A DNA stretch of 64,000 bases from NCBI RefSeq assembly GCF_017744135.1, contig NZ_JAGHQU010000002.1:346419-410418 (forward strand). The letters run 5' to 3'. Under the pieces are notes generated by a model. That model was not told where the DNA came from and did no database searches. It saw only the letters and a list, made by a program, of their open reading frames with translations. Positions 41,411 through 51,177 of the stretch are shown here, in pieces (the stretch's first letter is position 1; every line of letters begins with the position of its first letter). Both the position numbers and the translations under genes were made by a program. Origin of the DNA: Endozoicomonas sp. G2_2 (GTDB lineage Bacteria > Pseudomonadota > Gammaproteobacteria > Nevskiales > Salinisphaeraceae).

Positions 41411-42509
41411 TGACAGGCGTTGTTTGCAGTATGCGCGCAGGGTCGAACGCCCTGGCCGCAACGGGTCGTTCCCGGACGATCAGGTCACGCAGCAGCTCGG
41501 CGCTCGATGGCGCGCAGAGTACGCCGTTGAGATACTGACCGCTGTTGATAAAAAGCCCCGGCACACCGGGCACCTGGCCGATCAGCGGCTGCTCGTCGTG
41601 CGTCGCCGGACGTAGCCCGCTCCAGTGTCTTTCAACCGGCAGCTGTGCCAGGCCCGCGCACATGGTCGCTGCGCTCGCATGAAGCGACCGGGCCGTTTCA
41701 ACGTCGGTATGCTTGTCATAGCCGTCGAACTCGAGTGTGCTACCGACCAATATGCGACCGTCCGCTCTCGGGATGACGTATCGCCCGCCCTGCAATAGCA
41801 CGCTCGAAAGCCGCCCCGGCTCGCCGCGCAACAGCAGCATCTGACCCCGTACGGGAAACACGGCCTGTGGCGCGAGGCTGCCTAACAACCGGCTACTCCA
41901 GGCGCCGGCGGAAACCACGCCCCGTGACGCCGGCACTGTCCCGCGCGCAGTCTCGAACCCGGCGAAGACGCCCTTCTCGGTCCGTATGCCCGTGACCGCG
42001 CATTGAGTGATAATTCGCGCGCCTCGACGCCCTAGCGCTCGGTACAGAGACTGGCATAACCGCGGGTTGCGAACCTGAGCAGCCCGCGGGAACCACAGAC
42101 CCTGTTCGGCCGTTACGCCCGGGAATCGCTCCCGCAACGCCCTGCCGGTCAGCATCCGGGTCGGCTCGCCGTGATCGTCTGCCCAGGCGTTTCCTGGCGC
42201 CATTTCGGAGGTATCAAGCACGCATAGGCCGGTTTGTCTATTTTCGCTGTCCAGTCCGGAACAGGCATCGACGTCGGCCGTGAACGCCGGATACAGGGCC
42301 CGGCCACGCTGGGCCAGCGCCTGCACCGCAGGCGAGTATTTCCAGGGATAGATCGGGAACAGGATGCCCCCGCCTGCCCACGACGCTTCACGGCCGACGT
42401 GGCCGGCGTCGAGCAGCGTCACACCGTAGCCCGCCTCCACCAGATACCAGGCCGTGGCGAGACCGACGAGCCCGCCCCCGGCGATAACAACGTCGCGGTT
42501 CGAACTCAC
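41358..42509 (-). CDS. thiO: Glycine oxidase ThiO-like FAD-dependent oxidoreductase
   Basis: 383 aa. The FAD dinucleotide motif [21 protein letters not shown] opens the protein, and the DAO family block [16 protein letters not shown] follows. The C-terminal [17 protein letters not shown] segment binds FAD. ThiO oxidises glycine to iminoglycine for the thiazole half of thiamine. It starts with GTG, 72 bases after lspA in the same direction, and its 3' end overlaps pilE. Another D-amino-acid oxidase activity remains possible because no thiG or thiS is nearby. Confidence 0.85.
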   Translation of the reverse strand: MSSNRDVVIAGGGLVGLATAWYLVEAGYGVTLLDAGHVGREASWAGGGILFPIYPWKYSPAVQALAQRGRALYPAFTADVDACSGLDSENRQTGLCVLDTSEMAPGNAWADDHGEPTRMLTGRALRERFPGVTAEQGLWFPRAAQVRNPRLCQSLYRALGRRGARIITQCAVTGIRTEKGVFAGFETARGTVPASRGVVSAGAWSSRLLGSLAPQAVFPVRGQMLLLRGEPGRLSSVLLQGGRYVIPRADGRILVGSTLEFDGYDKHTDVETARSLHASAATMCAGLAQLPVERHWSGLRPATHDEQPLIGQVPGVPGLFINSGQYLNGVLCAPSSAELLRDLIVRERPVAARAFDPARILQTTPVTTSSQPDPRFFCPCCLI

Positions 42510-42581
42510 GATCGCCCGCGAACGTGGCGGAAACGGTTCGAGGCTGGTCCGGCGGCCGGCAAACCGCGTGCTTTGCGCCGT

Positions 42582-43091
42582 TCAGCCGCGGCGCGGCCGA
42601 AGCATGTCCAGGCCCAGCAGGATCGCGCCGAGCACGATCGCGCTATCGGCCACGTTGAAGGCCGGATAGTGCCAGCCATGGATATGGAAATCGACGAAGT
42701 CGATAACGTATCCGCGGGTCGCGCGATCGATCGCATTGCCGAGCGCGCCACCCAGTATCAGCGCCAGCGAGGAAGCCACCAGCCGTTCACCGTGGGGATG
42801 TCTGCGCATCCAGACCAGAATCCCGATCGACACCAGTACGCTCAATGCCACGAAGAACCACGGTGTGGCGCCGGCGAAGATACTGAACGCCGCGCCCGTA
42901 TTGTGCATGAGCGTGAGGTTCAGCCAGTCGAACAGATGGATTCGGTCGAACAGTTCCAGCTGGTTGACCACCAGTTGCTTGGTGATCTGGTCCGCCGCGA
43001 TGACGATCGCCGATAACCAGAGCCAGTGCGCGTTCTGCAGTTGAAAGCCGCGCTCGTCGTGGGCGGCGCTCTTGTCGGAAGATGAGGTCAT
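42582..43091 (-). CDS. lspA: Lipoprotein signal peptidase (signal peptidase II)
   Basis: Inner-membrane aspartyl protease that cuts prolipoproteins before the lipidated Cys. 169 aa with four membrane helices. The catalytic Asp pair lies in NAIDRATRGYVIDFVDFHI and FNVADSAIVLGA, and the N-terminal block is ADQITKQLV. It overlaps ribF by four bases. In E. coli and Pseudomonas ileS lies between ribF and lspA, but there is no room for it here. Confidence 0.97.
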   Translation of the reverse strand: MTSSSDKSAAHDERGFQLQNAHWLWLSAIVIAADQITKQLVVNQLELFDRIHLFDWLNLTLMHNTGAAFSIFAGATPWFFVALSVLVSIGILVWMRRHPHGERLVASSLALILGGALGNAIDRATRGYVIDFVDFHIHGWHYPAFNVADSAIVLGAILLGLDMLRPRRG

Positions 43092-44026
43092 GAGGCGGAT
43101 GGCTCTTGCAGGTGTCGACGTACCGCATCGACATCGCGGTGCATCTGGTCGGTTAGCGCTTCGAGCGAGTCATAGCGCTCCTCCGCGCGGAGGAACACTT
43201 CGAAGGATACGTCAATGCGCTGGCCGTATAAATCGCCGTCGTAATCGAGAATGAAGACCTCGAGCAGCGGCTCTCGACCATTCACCGTGGGGCGCACGCC
43301 AAAACTCGCAGCGGCCGCGCGTCGCTGGCCATCGGCGAGATATGCCCACACCGCGTAGACGCCATACCGCGGCGCCGGCTTTCGGGCGAGGCGAATATTG
43401 GCGGTGGGAAAACCCAGCGTCCGGCCCAGGCGCTCCCCCGTGACGACGCGCCCGCTCACCCGATAGGACTGACCGAGCAAGCGCGCGGCCACCTCCGGCT
43501 TACCGGTCTCGAGCGCTTGTCGCACGCGGGTGGAACTCACCCGCTGCCCGTCGACATGGACGTCGGGCAGCGGCGCGACTTCGATCCCCCGTGACGCGGC
43601 GAATTCACGCAGTGTGTCGATATCCCCGGCGCGTGCCTTGCCGAAACGAAAGTCCTCGCCGACCAGCACATATCGGGCATTCAATCGCGCTTCGATCAGC
43701 TGCGTGAGGAACGCCTCGGGCGACAATGACGCAAAGCGCGCATCGAAGCGTGCCCAGACGAAGATGTCGATGCCGAGCGCGCGCGCAGCGCGCATCTTCT
43801 CGCGTCGGGACGACAACCGCGCAGGCGCCGCCTGCGGGTTGAAAAACTCCAGCGGCATCGGCTCGAAGCTCATCAGGGCGCAGGGCAGCCCCAGTTCCCC
43901 CGCGCGCTCGCGAAGCTGGGCGATGATCGCCTGATGGCCACGATGCAGGCCGTCGAAATTGCCGATGGTCAACGCACAGCCGCCAGACAGCGGCGCCATG
44001 TGCTCAACGCGACGCACGATACGCAT
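43088..44026 (-). CDS. ribF: Bifunctional riboflavin kinase / FAD synthetase
   Basis: Makes FMN and then FAD from riboflavin. 312 aa from the ATG at 44026, which shares one base with the murJ stop (TAATG). The N-terminal adenylyltransferase has TIGNFDGLHRGHQ and VSSTRVRQAL. The C-terminal flavokinase has GRTLGFPTANI and LEVFILDYDGDLYG. It lies in a murJ-ribF-lspA-thiO operon. Confidence 0.96.
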   Translation of the reverse strand: MRIVRRVEHMAPLSGGCALTIGNFDGLHRGHQAIIAQLRERAGELGLPCALMSFEPMPLEFFNPQAAPARLSSRREKMRAARALGIDIFVWARFDARFASLSPEAFLTQLIEARLNARYVLVGEDFRFGKARAGDIDTLREFAASRGIEVAPLPDVHVDGQRVSSTRVRQALETGKPEVAARLLGQSYRVSGRVVTGERLGRTLGFPTANIRLARKPAPRYGVYAVWAYLADGQRRAAAASFGVRPTVNGREPLLEVFILDYDGDLYGQRIDVSFEVFLRAEERYDSLEALTDQMHRDVDAVRRHLQEPSAS

Positions 44027-45594
44027 TACTTGACCGTCTCGTGACTGAGGAACTGTCGCGGACGCACGCCCAAAGCCGCGAGCACGGCAAAATAGACGAC
44101 CACGCCCACCACAAGCCAGGTCATCAACCACTGAACACGCGCCAGCGCGCCCCGCGCGATCCAGATATCCAGCTGCGCCGCGCCGAACCACAGGACCACG
44201 CCCATAACCGCACAAGCCACCACGACCTGCGGGATCAGACGACGCCAGGCCGCGCCGGGGCTGTAGACGCCGTCACGCCGCAGGTAGCGATAGAGAAAGC
44301 CCGCATTCACGAACGCCCCGAGGGACGTTGCCAGCGCCAGCCCGGTATGGGGCGCCGGCCAGTCCATCCATGTAAACAGGCCGACGAAGGTGAGATTCAT
44401 CGCCATCGCGCAGACCAGCGAGATCACGCCGCAACGCACGGGCGTGCGCGAGTCTTCGCGCGAGAAGAAACCGGTGACGAGCACCTTGACCAAGGAAAAT
44501 CCCATGAAACCCAGAGCATAAGCCATGAGCGCATACTGGCTCATCAGCGCATCGTGGCCGTCGAAAGAGCGGTAGTTGAAGAGCGTGGTCACCAGTGGGC
44601 CGGCCATCACGAACAAGCCCACCATGGCGGGCAGACCGATCACGGCGAGCAGGCGCAGCGCCCAGTCCAGCGTCTCCGAAAATTCGCGCGCCGATTTGCT
44701 CGCATGCCGGGCCGACAGACTGGGCAGAATGACCGTCGCGATGGCGATCGAGAACACCCCCAGCGGAAATTCCATCAACCGATCTGCGTAGTACAACCAG
44801 CTCACGCTCCCGGCGGCGAGCAGCGACGCGATGATCGTATCCAGCAACAGGTTGAGCTGCGCCACGGACGACCCGAACAGAATCGGCAGCATGAGCGCCA
44901 GAATCCGCCGGACCTGGGGTTCCGACCAGCCCCAGCGCGGTCGCGGCAAACGATCCAGCTGTACGAGAAACGGCAACTGAAAACCGAGCTGGACGAGCCC
45001 GGCGATCAATACACCGACCGCAAGCGCCATTTCCGGACGCGGAAAATACGGGGCGAGCAGCAACGCCGCACCGATCATGCATACGTTCAGCAGCACCGGC
45101 GTAAAGGCCGGTACGCTGAAGCGGCCATAAGTGTTGAGTATGCCGCCGGCAAACGCGGTCAACGAGATGAACAGCAGATAGGGAAACGTAAGCCGCAATA
45201 GGTCGACCGCGAGCTCGAACTGATCCGGCTGATTAGCGAACCCCGGGGCGAACAGATAGATCAGCAAAGGCGCGGCGAGCACGCCGACGACGGTAATGCC
45301 GATCAGAATGATGCCCAGGGTGCCGGCCACGACATCGATCAGATGCTTGACATCGTTTTCGCTGTCGCGACTCTTGGTCGCCGAGAGCACCGGCACGAAC
45401 GATTGCGCGAACGCGCCTTCCGCAAACAGGCGCCGCATGAAGTTCGGGATTTTGAACGCAACGAGAAAGGCGTCCATGCCGGCGCCGGCACCGAAAATCA
45501 CGGCGAGAATCACGTCGCGCAGGAACCCGAGCACGCGCGACAGCAACGTCATCACGCCGACCGTGCTCGTTGATCTCGCCAGCGATGCCGCCAT
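44026..45594 (-). CDS. murJ: Lipid II flippase MurJ
   Basis: MATE-like inner-membrane flippase that moves lipid II across the membrane for peptidoglycan synthesis. 522 aa with about 14 hydrophobic helices. Family blocks are GVMTLLSRVLGFLRDVILA near the start, FKIPNFMRRLFAEGAFAQSF and FFSREDSRTPVR. It lies divergent from rpsT as in other gammaproteobacteria and is first in the ribF-lspA operon. Confidence 0.96.
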   Translation of the reverse strand: MAASLARSTSTVGVMTLLSRVLGFLRDVILAVIFGAGAGMDAFLVAFKIPNFMRRLFAEGAFAQSFVPVLSATKSRDSENDVKHLIDVVAGTLGIILIGITVVGVLAAPLLIYLFAPGFANQPDQFELAVDLLRLTFPYLLFISLTAFAGGILNTYGRFSVPAFTPVLLNVCMIGAALLLAPYFPRPEMALAVGVLIAGLVQLGFQLPFLVQLDRLPRPRWGWSEPQVRRILALMLPILFGSSVAQLNLLLDTIIASLLAAGSVSWLYYADRLMEFPLGVFSIAIATVILPSLSARHASKSAREFSETLDWALRLLAVIGLPAMVGLFVMAGPLVTTLFNYRSFDGHDALMSQYALMAYALGFMGFSLVKVLVTGFFSREDSRTPVRCGVISLVCAMAMNLTFVGLFTWMDWPAPHTGLALATSLGAFVNAGFLYRYLRRDGVYSPGAAWRRLIPQVVVACAVMGVVLWFGAAQLDIWIARGALARVQWLMTWLVVGVVVYFAVLAALGVRPRQFLSHETVK

Positions 45595-45794
45595 GCATAC
45601 CCCGTGAAACGCGCGAAATGCGGCGCACTATAGCCGGATTGCGGCATCGCCCGAAAGCCGCGGCCGCGGGCGTAGCATACGTTCTGCACCACCCAATGGC
45701 TCGCCCGGCAGCGCGGCGAATGACCCCGGACAACTGCCGCGTCCTGAATTAAGCCGATTACGCAGCGCACCGGCGTTTTTACATGTCCGCAGAG

Positions 45795-45823
45795 TTGACA
45801 AACGCCGTACAAATCACAATAAT
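45795..45823 (+). promoter_or_regulatory. Sigma-70 promoter of rpsT
   Basis: Perfect -35 TTGACA (45795-45800), 17-base spacer, -10 AATAAT (45818-45823). It lies about 50 bases before the rpsT start in the 276-base spacer shared with murJ. I see no other gene in that spacer. Confidence 0.8.
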
Positions 45824-45870
45824 CGCGCGCCTGCAGACCTTTTCATTCATCGAATTTCAGGAGCCGCTCA

Positions 45871-46140
45871 GTGGCGAACTCTCCGCAAGCCCGCAAGCGC
45901 GCCTCACAGGCCGTTACCCGTCGTGAACGCAATATCGCGCAGCGCTCGCTCGTGCGCACGCACATCAAGAAAGTGCAGAAAGCGATCGCGGCCGGCAGCG
46001 AAGCCGACGCCCGCGCGGCTTTTGACGCCGCTGTGCCCGTCATCGACCGGATGGCCGGCAAGGGCCAGATTCACCGCAACAAGGCCGCACGCCACAAGTC
46101 GCGCCTGAATGCGCAGATCAAGTCGCTCGCCAGCGCCTGA
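45871..46140 (+). CDS. rpsT: 30S ribosomal protein S20
   Basis: Small-subunit protein that binds the 5' domain of 16S rRNA. 89 aa, strongly basic, beginning MANSPQARKRASQAVTRRER and ending in the typical HRNKAARHKSRLNAQI helix. The start is GTG with AGGAG eight bases before it; E. coli rpsT also uses a weak start (UUG) for autoregulation. It has its own promoter and terminator. Confidence 0.97.
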   Translation: MANSPQARKRASQAVTRRERNIAQRSLVRTHIKKVQKAIAAGSEADARAAFDAAVPVIDRMAGKGQIHRNKAARHKSRLNAQIKSLASA

Positions 46141-46174
46141 TCCATTGAGTCTCAGCCGGCTTCGCCGGCAAACG

Positions 46175-46202
46175 AAAAAGCCCGCTTCTTGCGGGCTTTT
46201 TT
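46175..46202. terminator. Bidirectional terminator between rpsT and proB
   Basis: Hairpin AAAAAGCCCGC / GCGGGCTTTTTT with a TTCTT loop, 34 bases after the rpsT stop and 29 bases beyond the proB stop on the other strand. The T run follows in both directions. Confidence 0.92.
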
Positions 46203-46231
46203 GTGTCTGCAGCGTTTGACGGCGGGCGCAG

Positions 46232-48449
<2,218 letters not shown>

Positions 48450-48499
48450 TCAGCCGCCGCGCCGAGCCAGCGATTGCTTCGCGCTATTGTTACAGACAA

Positions 48500-48531
48500 A
48501 AAAAAGCCCCGCGCTCGGCGAGGCCTTTTTC
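48500..48531 (-). terminator. Probable terminator after rplU-rpmA
   Basis: On the minus strand an imperfect GC-rich stem (GGCCTCGC... GCGGGGC) is followed by a run of eight T residues, 20 bases beyond the rpmA stop. It may be only partial, since obgE follows in the same direction without an obvious promoter. Confidence 0.65.
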
Positions 48532-48550
48532 GCGGCATGCGCGCGACTCG

Positions 48551-48811
48551 CTATTCGACCGCGTCGATCGACACGTACTTGCGATTGCGCGGGCCCTTCA
48601 CCGCAAAGCTCACCACGCCATCGGCGCTGGCATAGAGCGTGTAGTCGCGCCCGGTGCCGACGTTACTGCCTGCATGGAAGGTGTTGCCACGCTGGCGCAC
48701 GATGATGTTGCCGGCTTTCACCTTCTGGCCGCCGAACTTCTTGACGCCAAGGCGTTTCGATTCGGAATCGCGACCGTTGCGAGTACTGCCGCCTGCCTTT
48801 TTATGTGCCAT
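48551..48811 (-). CDS. rpmA: 50S ribosomal protein L27
   Basis: Large-subunit protein whose N-terminus reaches the peptidyl transferase centre. 86 aa, beginning [20 protein letters not shown] and containing [20 protein letters not shown]. The length is normal. It is 52 bases downstream of rplU and ends just before a terminator-like hairpin. Confidence 0.98.
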   Translation of the reverse strand: MAHKKAGGSTRNGRDSESKRLGVKKFGGQKVKAGNIIVRQRGNTFHAGSNVGTGRDYTLYASADGVVSFAVKGPRNRKYVSIDAVE

Positions 48812-48863
48812 GAGTGCTTTCCTCTAACCTGAATTTCAGCCGTGCTATCGAGTCGTCGGCGCT

Positions 48864-49178
48864 TCAGGCGCCCGGGATCGACTTGATCTTGAGCTGGGTG
48901 TAGTGCTGGCGATGACCGTAGTTGCGACGATACTTCTTGCGCCGCTTGAACTTGATCACCTGAATCTTGTCGGCGCGAGCGTGCGTCATGACTTCAGCGG
49001 AGACCGCCTTGCCTTCCAGCACGGGGGTGCCGACCTGAACATTGTCGCCGTCCGAGATCAGAAGCACATCATCGAGATCGATAGTGCTGCCGGCTTCCAC
49101 ATCCAGCTTCTCGACGCGCAGAATATCGCCTTCTGCCACTCTGTACTGCTTACCGCCGGTGCGTATAACCGCGTGCAT
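48864..49178 (-). CDS. rplU: 50S ribosomal protein L21
   Basis: Large-subunit protein that binds 23S rRNA. 104 aa from the ATG at 49178, which has GGAG upstream and gives the family N-terminus MHAVIRTGGKQYRVAEGD. The C-terminal FKRRKKYRRNYGHRQHYTQL is diagnostic. It is first in rplU-rpmA and driven by a clear promoter. Confidence 0.98.
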   Translation of the reverse strand: MHAVIRTGGKQYRVAEGDILRVEKLDVEAGSTIDLDDVLLISDGDNVQVGTPVLEGKAVSAEVMTHARADKIQVIKFKRRKKYRRNYGHRQHYTQLKIKSIPGA

Positions 49179-49231
49179 GACCACTCCACATCGCGTGAAA
49201 ACAAGGGCTCGTGCCCGTTTAAAGAGCGCGA

Positions 49232-49260
49232 ATGATACGTTGCGCGGCATCTGCGGTCAA
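49232..49260 (-). promoter_or_regulatory. Sigma-70 promoter of rplU-rpmA
   Basis: On the minus strand: -35 TTGACC (49255-49260), a 17-base spacer, -10 TATCAT (49232-49237). It lies about 55 bases before the rplU ATG, in the spacer shared with ispB. Confidence 0.8.
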
Positions 49261-49285
49261 CGATCGAATGGCATGATCCGCATTC

Positions 49286-49314
49286 TTGACAGCAATAGTC
49301 CACGCGCCTAAGTT
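49286..49314 (+). promoter_or_regulatory. Candidate sigma-70 promoter of ispB
   Basis: Perfect -35 TTGACA (49286-49291), 17-base spacer, weaker -10 TAAGTT (49309-49314), 27 bases before the ispB ATG. It is divergent from the rplU promoter, with 25 bases between the two -35 elements. Confidence 0.65.
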
Positions 49315-49341
49315 TGCCGCTGTTTTCCCGGTCCACACCTC

Positions 49342-50310
49342 ATGAGTATCCAGCCGCTACTGAAGCCGGTCGATGACGACATGCGTGCAGTCGACGCGCT
49401 CATCCGCGCGCGCCTGAATTCCGATGTCATACTCATCAACACCCTGGGCGAATACATAATAAGTAGTGGCGGCAAACGCTTGCGGCCGGCTTTGGTGCTG
49501 CTCGCCGCCCAGGCCAGCGGGGGCGCCAGCGCCCAGCATCATCTGCTCGCGGCAATTATCGAGTTCATTCATACCGCGACTCTGCTCCATGACGATGTCG
49601 TCGACGAGTCCACCATGCGTCGCGGCCAGCAGACGGCCAATACCGTATGGGGCAACGACGCGAGCGTTCTGACCGGAGATTTTCTCTATTCGCGCGCGTT
49701 TCAGATGATGGTCGAGCTGGACTCCTTCGATGTCATGCGGGTACTCGCCGATGCCACCAACCGCATCGCCGAAGGTGAAGTGCTGCAGCTGATGCACGCG
49801 CATGATCCAGACCTTGCCGAAGCGGATTATCTGGAGGTCGTGGATCGAAAGACGGCGAGCCTGTTTTCCGCCGGCTGTCGGCTGGCGGCCCAACTGGGCG
49901 GCTGCGATGCGCGCCAGCAGCAGGCCATGGCCGACTATGGACGGCATCTGGGCATCGCGTTCCAGGTCATCGACGACGCGCTGGACTACGGCCGCGGCGA
50001 CGGCAACTATGGCAAGAACCTCGGTGACGACCTCTCGGAAGGCAAGGCCACCCTGCCGCTGATCCGTGCCTTGGCCTGTCTTGAAGGCGATGAGGCCGCG
50101 GCCATTCGCACCGCGGTACGCGAAGCGGACCTCGATGCACTCGATTCGATCCTAAAAGCGATTGAATCCACCCAGGCGATGGAATACACTTGCCGCCGCG
50201 CCGAGGAGGAGGCCCAAAAGGCCATCGCCGCACTCGACGCTTTCGACGACTCTGCCGCCAAGGCAGGGCTCGTCGAGCTGGCCGAGTTCTCGGCCCAGCG
50301 CCGACACTAG
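49342..50310 (+). CDS. ispB: Long-chain polyprenyl (octaprenyl) diphosphate synthase
   Basis: Trans-prenyltransferase that makes the side chain of ubiquinone. 322 aa. Both aspartate-rich motifs are present: LLHDDVVDESTMRRG and FQVIDDALDYGRG. The small Ala five residues before the first motif fits long-chain products. It is divergent from rplU, a conserved arrangement. Its TAG stop lies two bases before tRNA-Pro, so the tRNA is probably processed from the same transcript. Confidence 0.95.
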   Translation: MSIQPLLKPVDDDMRAVDALIRARLNSDVILINTLGEYIISSGGKRLRPALVLLAAQASGGASAQHHLLAAIIEFIHTATLLHDDVVDESTMRRGQQTANTVWGNDASVLTGDFLYSRAFQMMVELDSFDVMRVLADATNRIAEGEVLQLMHAHDPDLAEADYLEVVDRKTASLFSAGCRLAAQLGGCDARQQQAMADYGRHLGIAFQVIDDALDYGRGDGNYGKNLGDDLSEGKATLPLIRALACLEGDEAAAIRTAVREADLDALDSILKAIESTQAMEYTCRRAEEEAQKAIAALDAFDDSAAKAGLVELAEFSAQRRH

Positions 50311-50312
50311 AT

Positions 50313-50389
50313 CGGGGTATAGCTCAGCTTGGTAGAGCGCCATCTTCGGGAGGTGGAGGTCGTAGGTTCAAATCCTGCTACCCCGACCA
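50313..50389 (+). tRNA. tRNA-Pro (anticodon CGG)
   Basis: Seventy-seven bases with an encoded CCA. The first base pair is C1-G72, typical of bacterial tRNA-Pro. The acceptor stem CGGGGTA pairs with TACCCCG, the anticodon loop TTCGGGA gives anticodon CGG, and the T arm has GGTTCAAATCC. It reads CCG. It begins two bases after the ispB stop with no promoter of its own in between. Confidence 0.96.
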
Positions 50390-50505
50390 TCTAGTCGTCT
50401 TTATTCCCGACCTATTAAATAGTCCCGCCGACACGCACCTAACGAGGCGCTCGTTGTCTCGCGCGCGGATTGTGGACGTGGCGCTCTGTCGCAGCAGTCA
50501 CGCAC

Positions 50506-50531
50506 GAAAAAGCCGGGCGCCCGGCCCGGCT
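50506..50531 (-). terminator. Terminator of the hemerythrin-like gene
   Basis: Eight-pair stem AGCCGGGC / GCCCGGCT with a five-base loop and a run of five T residues on the minus strand, 23 bases after the stop. Confidence 0.85.
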
Positions 50532-50554
50532 CAAACCGACTCGCCCGAGGCGAA

Positions 50555-50998
50555 TCAGCTGCCCGCCTGCTCCGCCATCATGGCGTCGTAGCTGTCGGCC
50601 AGGTCGGTTTTTTCAGAGTCCGTGAGCACCTTGCCGGCAACCTGGAACACCTCCTGCTCTTCTTCATCGAGATGATGAGTGACCAGGTGCTGCAGTTTCT
50701 TTGCCGACGTGAGCCAACTCGGCGAGCTGTAGTCGGTTTCCTCTAGTGTTTCGATGAGCTCGTCGATCTCGTGATGCTCGGCCACGCTATGACGTGCCTT
50801 TTCCTGGGTTCGATCGTATTCCATGAGCGGCACATAGAAATGCCGCTCTTCGGCGTTGGCGTGATGCACCAATTCCGCTTTCAGCGCAGCGAACAGGCCT
50901 TCCCGCTTGCTGCTGTCGCCATGCGTATCGGTCAACCCGTCAAGCAGGCGCCGCTGCTTGTCGTGGCTTTCGCGCAATGCCTCGAAGATCGTCTTCAT
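50555..50998 (-). CDS. Hemerythrin HHE-domain protein
   Basis: 147 aa four-helix-bundle protein. Candidate iron ligands: His in ESHDKQRRLL, His and Glu in HHANAEERHFYVPL, His in HSVAEHHEIDEL and His and Glu in HHLDEEEQEVF. HHE proteins bind a di-iron centre and are linked to oxygen, nitric oxide or iron-centre repair; the role here is not known. The ATG at 50998 has AGGG upstream. It is a single-gene unit, divergent from pilB. Confidence 0.9.
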   Translation of the reverse strand: MKTIFEALRESHDKQRRLLDGLTDTHGDSSKREGLFAALKAELVHHANAEERHFYVPLMEYDRTQEKARHSVAEHHEIDELIETLEETDYSSPSWLTSAKKLQHLVTHHLDEEEQEVFQVAGKVLTDSEKTDLADSYDAMMAEQAGS

Positions 50999-51177
50999 GG
51001 TGGTTTCCCTCTGATATTGCGGGGGTTTCGACGTAATCGATGGTACCTTTAGCCCAAACGCCATAGAATCCGTAACATCGCGTAATCACCGATTCGGTCG
51101 ATACAAGAGTGGTAAGCGAGTTACGCACGGCGCGCAGCGACTGATGCTGCTTTGCGCAACAGCCACGGGAACCCGAC

